Below, piece by piece: positions 44,684 to 53,478 of a stretch of DNA of 64,000 nt. Made by a program: the position numbers and the translations under genes. The notes beneath the pieces were generated by a model, which saw only the letters and a program-made list of their open reading frames with translations, searched no databases and was not told the DNA's origin. This stretch comes from Tenacibaculum haliotis (lineage in GTDB: Bacteria; Bacteroidota; Bacteroidia; Flavobacteriales; Flavobacteriaceae), in assembly GCF_025215075.1 (NCBI RefSeq), contig NZ_JAOBTH010000026.1, positions 248,001-312,000 on the forward strand, written 5' to 3'. Each line of letters begins with the position of its first letter. The first letter of the stretch is position 1.

Positions 44684-45493
44684 CTAATGAAGATATTTAC
44701 GAGTATTTTGCCTGATCATTTTTCGATATGCTACCAACTCTGGAAATTGATAGAAGAAATTTATTTTTTTATGCGCAATCGTTCTTGGTTTTCTAATTTT
44801 AGAGCGTAAAACAAAGGCTGTCCAACTTTCAACAATATCTTCTTCTGGGCTAATAGCAGCATAATCTGTTAAAAATTCAGAGGAATTATTTTGATATAAG
44901 TCATATAATTTCTCAACACAATTCGCTTCAGTTTTACAGTAATCTCTTTGAATAACATCCCAATTATTTAATAAAGCACCTTTCCAAAAAAGGTTAACAA
45001 ATTTATTAATATAACTGTTTTTATAAGCTTCTCCCTCAATGGTCAAATACAATTCGCCTTCCTGTTGTTTCTCTTTTCTTGTTGGCCTAATTTGCGTTTT
45101 ATTCAACGTTAATAAATGACCAAACTCATGAGTCATCGTATAAACAGATTCGTATAATCTTCTTTTATCTCTAGATTTTAAATTAACATCTTTAACATCA
45201 ATTTCTAGTTGCCATTTATCATTTCTAGAATTTAACGAGACTAACGCACCTACTTTTTCGTCAGGACCATCAGTCATTAAAATAATTCGCTTCACATATT
45301 TACTAGTTAATTCTTTAGGAAAAATCCTATAAAACTCTTTCCAGTAATCATTAGCCAAATCATTTATATTAGACCTGTTTTTTATTAAACTCCCCTTTTG
45401 AATTTGCCATACTCCTAACCTTTCATCAATCTGATCCTGAGATTGACAAAAAATAGTTGTAAATAAAAAGAGTATAATAAATTTAAGCTTCAT
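44684..45493 (-). CDS. Secreted zinc-metallopeptidase candidate
   Basis: A 269-residue protein with a signal peptide (MKLKFIILFLFTTIFCQSQ). It carries H122-EFGH, the HExxH zinc motif, in an SVYTMTHEFGHLLTLN context, and a later YAAISPEEDIVESWTAFV segment where Glu222 or Asp219 could be the third ligand; this distance pattern resembles gluzincin-type enzymes. I cannot place it in a named family. It lies 35 bases from the nucleotidase gene and six bases after the HMG-CoA lyase gene, on the same strand. Confidence 0.65.
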   Translation of the reverse strand: MKLKFIILFLFTTIFCQSQDQIDERLGVWQIQKGSLIKNRSNINDLANDYWKEFYRIFPKELTSKYVKRIILMTDGPDEKVGALVSLNSRNDKWQLEIDVKDVNLKSRDKRRLYESVYTMTHEFGHLLTLNKTQIRPTRKEKQQEGELYLTIEGEAYKNSYINKFVNLFWKGALLNNWDVIQRDYCKTEANCVEKLYDLYQNNSSEFLTDYAAISPEEDIVESWTAFVLRSKIRKPRTIAHKKINFFYQFPELVAYRKMIRQNTRKYLH

Positions 45494-45499
45494 ATCTAT

Positions 45500-46357
45500 T
45501 TAAAATACTTCGAGAGCTTTATTGTAAGCGCTTTCGAAGCTCATTGGTTTTATATTTGTTGTTACTTTATTGGCTGTAAAATACGATAACAATTTTTCTG
45601 TTGGCATATTACCCGTTAACTCATCTTTTGCCATTGGACAACCTCCATAACCTTTAATAGCACCATCAAAACGACGACAACCTGCCTTAAATGCACTGTC
45701 TACCTTTTCGTGCCATTTTGTTGGAGTGGTGTGTAAATGTGCTCCAAACTCTATTTGCGGATAACTCGGTATTAAATTCGAATACAAATAATCAATATCT
45801 TCTGGGGTTGATGTACCAACGGTATCTGATAAAGATAAGATTTTTACACCTAATTTTGATAATTTCTCTGTCCAATCTCCTACAATATCAACATTCCATG
45901 GATCACCATACGGATTCCCAAATCCCATTGATAAGTATGCAACAACTTCTTTATTAGTTCTGCTTGCAATAGCTAACACCTCTTTTAAAGTATCTATTGA
46001 TTGCTCTATTGTTTTATGTGTATTTCGCATTTGAAAATTCTCGGATATCGAAAAAGGATATCCTAAATAATCAATTTCTTCAAACTGAGAAGCATCATTT
46101 GCGCCTCTAACATTTGCTACAATTGCTAATAATTTACTTTTTGTTGTTGATAAATCTAACTTTGATAAAACCTCGGCAGTATCTCTCATTTGAGGAATTG
46201 CTTTTGGTGATACAAAACTTCCAAAATCTATCGTATCAAATCCTACTTTTAACAGTGAATTGATATACTTTGCCTTTGCTTCTGTAGGAATAAAATGATT
46301 TTTAATTCCTTGCATGGCATCCCTTGGGCATTCAATAATTTTTATACTGTCAATCAT
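45500..46357 (-). CDS. mvaB: Hydroxymethylglutaryl-CoA lyase
   Basis: A 285-residue TIM-barrel enzyme cleaving HMG-CoA to acetoacetate and acetyl-CoA in leucine breakdown. It has the N-terminal IECPRDAMQGI (Arg-Asp for metal and substrate), SFVSPKAIPQM, the AHLHT metal motif and the catalytic Cys loop GYGGCPMAKDELTGN. The ATG at 46357 (MIDSIKIIECPRDAM) is chosen; the upstream start adds a basic, unrelated 14-residue extension. No other leucine-degradation gene is adjacent. Confidence 0.9.
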   Translation of the reverse strand: MIDSIKIIECPRDAMQGIKNHFIPTEAKAKYINSLLKVGFDTIDFGSFVSPKAIPQMRDTAEVLSKLDLSTTKSKLLAIVANVRGANDASQFEEIDYLGYPFSISENFQMRNTHKTIEQSIDTLKEVLAIASRTNKEVVAYLSMGFGNPYGDPWNVDIVGDWTEKLSKLGVKILSLSDTVGTSTPEDIDYLYSNLIPSYPQIEFGAHLHTTPTKWHEKVDSAFKAGCRRFDGAIKGYGGCPMAKDELTGNMPTEKLLSYFTANKVTTNIKPMSFESAYNKALEVF

Positions 46358-46503
46358 TATGCCAAATATACGTATTTTGATTCGTTTTATGAACCTCACT
46401 TTTTCTTTCTATTAAAAAAAACATCAAAAACATAGTTCACTCAATTATAGAACATTACACTATTTTTAGCTGCGTTTTAGAATAAAATTTTACTTTTATA
46501 AAA

Positions 46504-46535
46504 TAATTTTGTCACAATTCGAAAACTGAATTGTC
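46504..46535 (+). promoter_or_regulatory. Promoter and inverted repeat of the ECF sigma gene
   Basis: TAATTTTG (46504-46511) fits the -7 consensus. Just downstream ACAATTC and GAATTGT (about 46515-46521 and 46529-46535), 7 bp each with a 7-base spacer, form an inverted repeat that could be an operator or leader hairpin. Confidence 0.45.
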
Positions 46536-46546
46536 TCTAGTATAGA

Positions 46547-47119
46547 ATGATTTATTTGGAGTCTGAAAAAACACATATCAACCAACTAATAGCGCGCTGT
46601 AAAAAAAATGATAGTGCTGCGCAAATGCAAGTATACAATAGCTATTGTAAAGCTATGTATAATACCGCATATCGTATTTTAAAAGATGAGTTTGAAGCTG
46701 AAGACATAATTCAAGAAGCATTTTTAACTGCTTTTACCAAACTGAATACTTTTAAAGGAGAAGTTGCTTTTGGAGCTTGGCTAAAAAAAATTGTGGTAAA
46801 TAAAAGTCTTACACAATTAAAGAAAAATAATCGTTACGAAGAAGTAAAAATGGATGTTATTCCTAATCATGAAATAGAAGAAACTGTTATTGATTATAAT
46901 TCTTTAGATGTAAAACAAGTAATAAAGAGTATAGAGAATTTAAAAGACAATTACCGAATTGCGTTAACTTTAAATTTAATAGAAGGCTACGACTATGAAG
47001 AAATTTCTCAAATATTAAACTATACGAACGAAAATGTACGTACAACAATATCTAGAGCCAAAAAAAAACTAAAGCAATTATTGCTTTGCAACACTAATAA
47101 AACACCTATATATGGATGA
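46547..47119 (+). CDS. ECF-type RNA polymerase sigma factor
   Basis: A 190-residue sigma-70 family member with only regions 2 and 4. Region 2 (residues about 25-95) includes AYRILKDEFEAEDIIQEAFLTAFTKL, region 4 (about 130-185) includes YDYEEISQILNYTNENVRTTISRAKKKL. It should direct transcription of a small regulon. The next gene overlaps it by eight bases and has the features of its anti-sigma factor, followed by exported beta-helix genes that are plausible targets. Confidence 0.92.
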   Translation: MIYLESEKTHINQLIARCKKNDSAAQMQVYNSYCKAMYNTAYRILKDEFEAEDIIQEAFLTAFTKLNTFKGEVAFGAWLKKIVVNKSLTQLKKNNRYEEVKMDVIPNHEIEETVIDYNSLDVKQVIKSIENLKDNYRIALTLNLIEGYDYEEISQILNYTNENVRTTISRAKKKLKQLLLCNTNKTPIYG

Positions 47120-47639
47120 TAAATTACATCAGTTTTTTGATGAAAATGATTTTGACGTATTCGAGCCACATTCTGGACATTCAGATCGTTTTCAAAGAAA
47201 ACTTCAGTCACATAAAAAACAACAAAAGCCAACCTTATTCTGGATGAGTATTGCAGCATCAATTATATTGGTTTTAGGTTTTTATATTGGTAGTTATCAA
47301 CAGAATAAAAGTTATGAACTAGCAGATGTTTCTCCGAAAATGGCAGAAACGCAAAGTTTTTTTGTAACAACAATAAATCAAGAATTAAAAGAAGTTGAAC
47401 AATATAGAACTATCGAAACAGAAACTATTATTGAAGGTTCTTTAGATGAAATTGAAGAATTAGAAGATCACCATAAATCATTAATTAATGAATTGGCTAA
47501 AAACGAAAATAAGCGCTTAGTTATTCAAAAAATAATTGATAATTATCAACAACGACTAATAGTTTTAGAAAGGCTTTTAGTACAATTAGAACAGCAAAAA
47601 ACAACAAAACTAGCACACTTAAATGATGAAATTATATAA
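47112..47639 (+). CDS. Putative anti-sigma factor, membrane protein
   Basis: A 175-residue protein with a short acidic cytoplasmic N-terminus (MDDKLHQFFDENDFDVFEP), one membrane segment at about residues 42-63 (PTLFWMSIAASIILVLGFYIGSY) and a periplasmic helical, probably coiled-coil, domain with several EIEELEDHH and LERLLVQLEQQ segments. Single-pass topology and overlap with the ECF gene suggest it is the cognate anti-sigma factor, though no zinc-type or other known anti-sigma domain is visible. Confidence 0.65.
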   Translation: MDDKLHQFFDENDFDVFEPHSGHSDRFQRKLQSHKKQQKPTLFWMSIAASIILVLGFYIGSYQQNKSYELADVSPKMAETQSFFVTTINQELKEVEQYRTIETETIIEGSLDEIEELEDHHKSLINELAKNENKRLVIQKIIDNYQQRLIVLERLLVQLEQQKTTKLAHLNDEII

Positions 47640-48699
47640 ATTGATATTCCTTTTTATACTCTTACCAACCGTTTTGGTTGCAAACGATAAAAAGAAGCAC
47701 GAAAAAAGTAAAACAATTAGTAAAAATTTTACTGTTAATAAAAACGCAACCTTATATATTAATAATAAATATGGTAATGTAAACGTAACTACTTGGAATG
47801 AAAACCGTATTGAAATTGATGTTAAAATAACCGTAAAAGGGAATGATTTAAAAAATGTTGATAAAAAATTAAATGCTATTAACATACTCTTTGAAGCTTC
47901 TAATGACTTGGTTGAAGCTCGTACTAAAATAGAAAGTATAAAGTCTAACTGGTCATTGTGGGGTTCGAACGACATTAACTACAAAATTAACTATTTTGTA
48001 AAAATGCCAATAACCAACAATGCCGATTTAAACAACAAATATGGTGCTATTGAAATAGATAAGCTTGAAGGAAAAGCAAATTTAAATTGCGATTATGGAA
48101 ACATAAACGTTGATGAGTTATTGAATGATTCAAATACTATAAATTTAGATTATTGTGGTGGATCAGAAATCAACTTTATGAAATCTGGTAATATCAATAT
48201 TGATTATTCTAAATTACATATAGAAAAATCAGAATCTTTGAATATTAATGCTGATTATTCAACTGTAAAAATAGGACGTTCTAATAACGTAAAATTTAAT
48301 AGTGATTATGGTAGTATTGCCGTATCTGATATAGCTAATATTACTGGAAGTTCAGATTATGCTAGTATAAAAATAGGAAACTTAAGAAAAAATCTTAAAA
48401 TAAATACTGATTACGGAAGTATTAAGGTTAGTAATATTATAAAAGGTTTTAACAATATTACAATAGACGGAAGCTACGCAAGTATTAAATTAGGTACAAG
48501 TAGTAACAATAACTTCAATTTCATGATAGATTTAGGATATGCTGGTTTTAACTATCCTGAAAATAATGTAAACCTCTTTAAAAGTATTAAAAAAACTACC
48601 AAAAAATATTACGAAGGTACTTTTGGGAATGGTAACTCTAAATCAACAATTAATATAAAATCAAGATACGGAGGGGTTTCTTTAAAAGTTAAAGATTAA
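47623..48699 (+). CDS. Exported beta-helix repeat protein (DUF4097-like)
   Basis: A 358-residue secreted protein with a signal peptide (LYKLIFLFILLPTVLVA) and a right-handed beta-helix of short repeats built on YG-[NAS]-[IV]-x-[IV] units: YGNVNV, YGAIEI, YGNINV, YSTVKI, YGSIAV, YASIKI, YGSIKV, YASIKL and YGGVSL. That matches DUF4097/DUF2807-like adhesin or stress-envelope proteins. It overlaps the putative anti-sigma gene by 17 bases, so the three genes form one unit and it may be the effector or sensor. Confidence 0.75.
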   Translation: MMKLYKLIFLFILLPTVLVANDKKKHEKSKTISKNFTVNKNATLYINNKYGNVNVTTWNENRIEIDVKITVKGNDLKNVDKKLNAINILFEASNDLVEARTKIESIKSNWSLWGSNDINYKINYFVKMPITNNADLNNKYGAIEIDKLEGKANLNCDYGNINVDELLNDSNTINLDYCGGSEINFMKSGNINIDYSKLHIEKSESLNINADYSTVKIGRSNNVKFNSDYGSIAVSDIANITGSSDYASIKIGNLRKNLKINTDYGSIKVSNIIKGFNNITIDGSYASIKLGTSSNNNFNFMIDLGYAGFNYPENNVNLFKSIKKTTKKYYEGTFGNGNSKSTINIKSRYGGVSLKVKD

Positions 48700-49349
48700 T
48701 AGCGCTTTTCCTCAATTATAGAAATACAAATTAAATAACGAGCTATATAATACATTACTGTATATATAATTACCATAATTATACTATACTCTAAATACCT
48801 ATTAAAAGCTAGAAAAAAGTCTGCTATACCTATAAGAAAAACTCCTAAAAAGAATTGTATGTTTTGTCTATCCTTTTTTTGTATAAGATGAAAAAAAGCT
48901 ACACCTATCAAACCTAAATTTAAAAAACAGATTATAAAAAAAGCAATTAGCATATTTTCTACATACGGCGACAATAAATAGGAACTCATAATAAAAACAA
49001 ATACTCCTGGAATAATATATTTTTTTACAGAACCCATTTCTATTTTAGAAAGTGTTTTTCTTAAAATTATAAAGTATAAAACTCTTTCAACAATAACTAA
49101 AACTAGTCCTTCTCTAAGAAAATCAGGATCGAAAATAAAAAAAGAATCAGAACCTATCGAGCACATTAAAATTAAGATGTACCAATAGTTTATTTTTTTT
49201 GATACACTAATATATAAAAAAGCTAAAAAAACAAGTGAAGTTAATTTAACAACCATTTCTTCTAAAGAAGCTCCTACATCAATAAAAAACAATGAAATAA
49301 AACAGGCTATGAAATAAACTGTACTATATATTTTAAATTTTAAATCCAT
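48696..49349 (-). CDS. YhhN-like integral membrane protein
   Basis: A 217-residue protein with about seven to eight hydrophobic helices and few charged residues, in the size range of the YhhN/lysoplasmalogenase-like family; the segment SIGSDSFFIFDPDFL contains the Asp residues usual there. It has no close recognisable motif beyond that. The start at 49349 (MDLKFKIYSTVYF) is preferred over an upstream ATG that would reach into the neighbouring gene. It converges on the beta-helix gene with a 4-base overlap. Confidence 0.55.
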   Translation of the reverse strand: MDLKFKIYSTVYFIACFISLFFIDVGASLEEMVVKLTSLVFLAFLYISVSKKINYWYILILMCSIGSDSFFIFDPDFLREGLVLVIVERVLYFIILRKTLSKIEMGSVKKYIIPGVFVFIMSSYLLSPYVENMLIAFFIICFLNLGLIGVAFFHLIQKKDRQNIQFFLGVFLIGIADFFLAFNRYLEYSIIMVIIYTVMYYIARYLICISIIEEKRY

Positions 49350-49385
49350 AATAGTAAATATAACCCATTCAAATAAATAAATAAA

Positions 49386-50114
49386 ATGAACAAACAACTT
49401 TTTACAATTGTCATCGTATTATTATCTGTAACTACTAACGCACAAAGTTGGTGGAATTCGAAAAAAATTAAAGGTAACGGGAATACTATTACCAAAACGA
49501 GAACTATTAATACTTTTGATAAAGTAAGTATTGGCGGCTCTTTTGATGTTAATTTAATAGCCGGAACTGAAGGAACTATAACTCTTGAAGGGGAAGAAAA
49601 CATCTTACCTTATATTGAAACAACAGTTAAAAACGGAAAATTAAAAGTTCAATTTAAAGAAAACACCAATATTAAAACAACAAAACAATTAACAGTTACA
49701 ATTCCTTTTAAGAACATTGAAGCTGTTTCATTAGGTGGTTCTGGTAAAGTAACTGTAGAGAAACGCATAAAAGCCGATAATGTATCATTTAATATTGGAG
49801 GTTCAGGAAGTATTACTGCAAATGTTACTGCAAATACTATAAAAGCCTCTATAGGCGGTTCTGGAAACATCAAATTAAAAGGTAAATCTGAAAATCTTAA
49901 ATGTTCTATTGCAGGTTCTGGTAACGTAAAAGCCTACGATTTAAACACCAATACTGTAAAAGCAAGTATTGCTGGATCTGGAAATATACGAACAACAGTA
50001 ACATCTAAAATAAAAGCGAGTATTGTAGGTTCTGGAAGTGTTTATTATAAAGGAAAACCAAATAACATAGATACTAATTCAGTAGGCTCTGGTGATATAA
50101 TTGATAAGAATTAA
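49386..50114 (+). CDS. Head GIN domain (DUF2807) protein
   Basis: A 242-residue secreted beta-helix protein, signal peptide MNKQLFTIVIVLLSVTTNAQ. The DUF2807 core has repeated GSG turns: IGGSFDVNL, LGGSGKVTV, IGGSGSITA, IGGSGNIKL, IAGSGNVKA, IAGSGNIRT, IVGSGSVYY, VGSGDI. Proteins of this fold are common in Bacteroidota, near ECF sigma factors and envelope genes, and may bind the cell surface or a ligand, but no activity is established. It shares its 5' flank with the YhhN-like gene (divergent, 36 bases). Confidence 0.85.
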   Translation: MNKQLFTIVIVLLSVTTNAQSWWNSKKIKGNGNTITKTRTINTFDKVSIGGSFDVNLIAGTEGTITLEGEENILPYIETTVKNGKLKVQFKENTNIKTTKQLTVTIPFKNIEAVSLGGSGKVTVEKRIKADNVSFNIGGSGSITANVTANTIKASIGGSGNIKLKGKSENLKCSIAGSGNVKAYDLNTNTVKASIAGSGNIRTTVTSKIKASIVGSGSVYYKGKPNNIDTNSVGSGDIIDKN

Positions 50115-50132
50115 TAGTTATATAAGCTATAA

Positions 50133-50165
50133 AAAACCCGCTAAATAACATATTTAGCGGGTTTT
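50133..50165. terminator. Bidirectional terminator between DUF2807 and valS
   Basis: A 15-bp perfect stem (AAAACCCGCTAAATA / TATTTAGCGGGTTTT) with a 3-base loop, suitable for both the DUF2807 gene (plus) and valS (minus), which end on either side. Confidence 0.88.
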
Positions 50166-50182
50166 AATTTATGAGAATTATT

Positions 50183-52819
50183 TTACTTTAAACTAGCTAA
50201 ACTAGATTTAATCGTTGCTATTTTGGCTAAAGTATCTGATTCTTTCTTGCGCTCTATAACAATTACCTGCTCTGGCGCATTGCTTACAAAACGTTCGTTA
50301 GATAACTTCTTTTGAATACCAAATAAGAAACCTTCAGCTCTTTTTAATTCTACTTCTAACTTTTTAGTTTCTGCTGCTACATCTATATTTTCAACCGCAA
50401 TCGGAATAAAATATTCGTTAGATTTTACTCTAAATGAAGCCCCTTCAACTTTATCAGAAACGTAATTAATTACCGATGCATTTGTTAGTTTTTGAATAAT
50501 AACATCAAAACTCTTTGTAAAATCTTCTTTATTTACTACTGATAATTCCACAGCATCTTTAAATGAAATGTTTTTATCTTTTCTTATCGTTCTAATTCCT
50601 GAAACAACATTAGTAGCAAACTCAAATTCACTAATAATAGTTGTGTCTACTTTTTTAACCTCAGGATATTTTGCTATAATTAATGCTTCTTCTGGAGTTC
50701 TCTCAGCAATATATTGCCAAATATCTTCAGATAAAAATGGCATAAACGGATGCAATACTTTTAAGTTCTCTTCAAAAATAGCGATTACTGCATCAAATGT
50801 TTTTTTATCTATTGGTTGTTGATATGCTGGCTTAACCGTTTCTAATAACCATGAAGAAAAATCATCCATAATTAGTTTATAAATTGCCATTAAAGCATCC
50901 GATAAACGATATTTAGAAAAATGATCTTCAATTTCTGCTAATACTGTTTGAAACTTCGCATTATACCATTCTAAACCTATTTTGGCTGCTTCTGGTTGTG
51001 CTAATGTTGCGTCTACTTCCCAACCTTTAACCAAACGAAAGGCATTCCATATTTTATTAGAAAATCCTTTTCCTTGCTGACATAAATCTTCATCAAACAT
51101 TAAATCATTTCCTGCCGCAGAACTTAGTAACAATCCTACTCTTACTCCGTCTGCTCCGTAATCTTCAATTAATTTTAAAGCATCAGGTGAATTCCCTAAT
51201 GATTTAGACATTTTACGACGCTGCTTATCGCGTACTAAACCTGTTAAATAAACATTCTGAAAAGGTTTTTCATCTTTATATTCATAACCAGCAACAATCA
51301 TTCTTGCTACCCAGAAAAATAAAATATCTGGTCCGGTAACTAAATCGTTTGTAGGATAGTAATATTTAATTTCTTCGTTCTCTGGATTGTTTATTCCGTC
51401 AAAAACACTCATTGGCCATAACCAAGAAGAAAACCACGTATCTAATGCATCTTCATCTTGTCTTAAGTCAGATGCCGACAGCGAATCGTTATTTGTTTTT
51501 TCTTGAGCTAATTTAACTGCCTCCTCAATAGTTGTTGCAACAACGAAATCTTCTTTTCCGTCTCCGTAGAAATACGCAGGAATCTGTTGCCCCCACCAAA
51601 GTTGACGAGAAATATTCCAATCACGAACATTTTCCATCCAATGACGATACGTGTTTTCGAATTTCTTTGGATACAGATTAATTTCAGCATCTTCACCTAA
51701 AACAGCTTTAATAGCTGGTTTTGCTAAATCTTCCATCTTTAAAAACCATTGATCTGATAATCTTGGTTCAATAACAGCTTTGGTTCTTTCTGAGGTTCCT
51801 ACTTTATTTGTGTGAACTTCAGTTTTAACTAAAATTCCTTTTTCTTCTAACTCTTTTGCTATTTCTTTTCTAGCTACAAATCTATCTTTTCCTTGATAAT
51901 GTAAACCAAAAGAATTTAATGAAGCATCATCATTAAAAATATCAATTACTTCTAATTTGTGCTTATCTCCTAAAACCTTGTCATTTTCATCGTGAGCAGG
52001 AGTTACTTTTAAACATCCTGTTCCGAATTCAACATCTACATATTCATCTTCAATAATCGGAATTACTCTTCCACAAAGAGGCACAATTGCTTTTTTACCT
52101 TTTAAATGCGTAAAACGTTCATCATTCGGATTGATACAAATAGCGGTATCTCCAAAAATAGTTTCTGGACGCGTTGTTGCAATCGTTAATTTATCTTCAG
52201 ATCCTTCAATTTTATATTCTAAATAATAAAGATTTCCTTGTTTTTCAATATGAATAACTTCTTCGTCAGAAAGTGTTGTTTTCGCTTCAGGATCCCAATT
52301 TACCATTCTATATCCACGGTAAATCAATCCTTTATTATATAAATCAACGAAAACTTTAATAACAGATTCAGACAACGCTGGATCCATAGTAAAAGCTGTA
52401 CGTTCCCAATCACAAGAAGCACCAAGCTTTTTTAATTGCTCTAAAATTTTACCTCCATACTCATGTTTCCATTCCCAAGCATGCTCTAAAAATTCTTCAC
52501 GCGTTAAATCGTTTTTATCAATTCCTTGTTCTTTTAACTTGGCAACAACTTTTGCTTCGGTAGCAATAGAGGCGTGATCGGTACCAGGAACCCAACAAGC
52601 ATTTTTACCTTGTAAACGTGCACGACGAATTAATACATCTTGAATTGTATTGTTCAACATATGCCCCATATGTAACACTCCAGTAACGTTTGGCGGCGGA
52701 ATTACAATCGTATATGGTTCTCTATCATCTACTTCAGAATGAAAGTAATTATGCTTCATCCAGTAATCGTACCACTTCCCTTCTACTTCTTTAGAATTAT
52801 ATTTTGATGGAATATTCAT
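50183..52819 (-). CDS. valS: Valyl-tRNA synthetase
   Basis: An 878-residue class Ia synthetase charging tRNA-Val. It has the HIGH-type motif [14 protein letters not shown] (residues about 41-54), the editing (CP1) insertion, the KMSKS motif [11 protein letters not shown] near residue 535, the anticodon-binding helical domain and the C-terminal coiled-coil arm ([28 protein letters not shown]) that is typical of ValRS. No anomaly noted. Confidence 0.97.
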   Translation of the reverse strand: MNIPSKYNSKEVEGKWYDYWMKHNYFHSEVDDREPYTIVIPPPNVTGVLHMGHMLNNTIQDVLIRRARLQGKNACWVPGTDHASIATEAKVVAKLKEQGIDKNDLTREEFLEHAWEWKHEYGGKILEQLKKLGASCDWERTAFTMDPALSESVIKVFVDLYNKGLIYRGYRMVNWDPEAKTTLSDEEVIHIEKQGNLYYLEYKIEGSEDKLTIATTRPETIFGDTAICINPNDERFTHLKGKKAIVPLCGRVIPIIEDEYVDVEFGTGCLKVTPAHDENDKVLGDKHKLEVIDIFNDDASLNSFGLHYQGKDRFVARKEIAKELEEKGILVKTEVHTNKVGTSERTKAVIEPRLSDQWFLKMEDLAKPAIKAVLGEDAEINLYPKKFENTYRHWMENVRDWNISRQLWWGQQIPAYFYGDGKEDFVVATTIEEAVKLAQEKTNNDSLSASDLRQDEDALDTWFSSWLWPMSVFDGINNPENEEIKYYYPTNDLVTGPDILFFWVARMIVAGYEYKDEKPFQNVYLTGLVRDKQRRKMSKSLGNSPDALKLIEDYGADGVRVGLLLSSAAGNDLMFDEDLCQQGKGFSNKIWNAFRLVKGWEVDATLAQPEAAKIGLEWYNAKFQTVLAEIEDHFSKYRLSDALMAIYKLIMDDFSSWLLETVKPAYQQPIDKKTFDAVIAIFEENLKVLHPFMPFLSEDIWQYIAERTPEEALIIAKYPEVKKVDTTIISEFEFATNVVSGIRTIRKDKNISFKDAVELSVVNKEDFTKSFDVIIQKLTNASVINYVSDKVEGASFRVKSNEYFIPIAVENIDVAAETKKLEVELKRAEGFLFGIQKKLSNERFVSNAPEQVIVIERKKESDTLAKIATIKSSLASLK

Positions 52820-52961
52820 CTGTTTTTTATATCTTTATAACCAAATAATTAAGCTCTGTGCTTTTTGGCATTATTTTTGAAATTCAATTAAGCAAAAATA
52901 CAACTATCTCTGAGGTACAGAAAATAAGATGTCGATTTTTTTAAAACTAAAAAAATAACCC

Positions 52962-52969
52962 TAAATTTG
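52962..52969 (+). promoter_or_regulatory. -7 box of the DUF1573 gene
   Basis: TAAATTTG, an exact TAnnTTTG match, 35 bases before the ATG at 53005. Confidence 0.45.
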
Positions 52970-53004
52970 TGGTGGTTTAAACCCCTAAATTAAATTTATC
53001 TATT

Positions 53005-53412
53005 ATGAAAACAATTTTATCAATTATTGCTGTTTGTTTTATTACGTTAACAGTAAGCGCTCAAGAATTTAAATTTGAAACTGAAACTATTAACTATGGA
53101 AAAATAGCTGTAGGATCAGAAGGAACACGTGTGTTTGAATTTACAAACGTAGGTGATGCTCCTTTAATTATTAAAGATATAAAGTCTACTTGTGGATGTA
53201 CCGTACCTAAAAAACCTGAAGCACCAATTATGCCAGGACAAAAAGGTGAAATTTCAGTTTCTTACGACACCAAAAAACCAGGAGGTTTCTCTAAAGCTAT
53301 TACAGTAATTTCTAATGCTAAAAAGAAAAGAACAATGCTTAAAATTAAAGGTTTTATTACTAAAGATGCAGCTCCTGCAAAAGCAAAGGATGCAGTAAGT
53401 GATAGTGAGTAA
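53005..53412 (+). CDS. DUF1573 secreted protein
   Basis: A 135-residue exported protein with a signal peptide (MKTILSIIAVCFITLTVSAQ) and one immunoglobulin-like DUF1573 domain: FEFTNVGDAPLIIKDIKSTCGCTVPKKPEAPIMPGQKGEISVSYDTKKPGGFSKAITV. The Cys-Gly-Cys is characteristic of the family. Function is unknown; many copies occur in Bacteroidota. The tail is Ala/Lys/Asp-rich and ends within a few bases of the 56-bp palindrome. Confidence 0.88.
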   Translation: MKTILSIIAVCFITLTVSAQEFKFETETINYGKIAVGSEGTRVFEFTNVGDAPLIIKDIKSTCGCTVPKKPEAPIMPGQKGEISVSYDTKKPGGFSKAITVISNAKKKRTMLKIKGFITKDAAPAKAKDAVSDSE

Positions 53413-53422
53413 TTACTACAAC

Positions 53423-53478
53423 AAATCAATATAAAAAAAGCGTCAATTTTAAAATTGACGCTTTTTTTATATTGATTT
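53423..53478. terminator. 56-base perfect palindrome, bidirectional terminator
   Basis: Two 28-base arms with no spacer, centred between 53450 and 53451. The core is AGCGTCAATTTT/AAAATTGACGCT flanked by A/T runs, giving a T-run on both strands. It includes the stop codon of the convergent protease gene. Confidence 0.85.
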
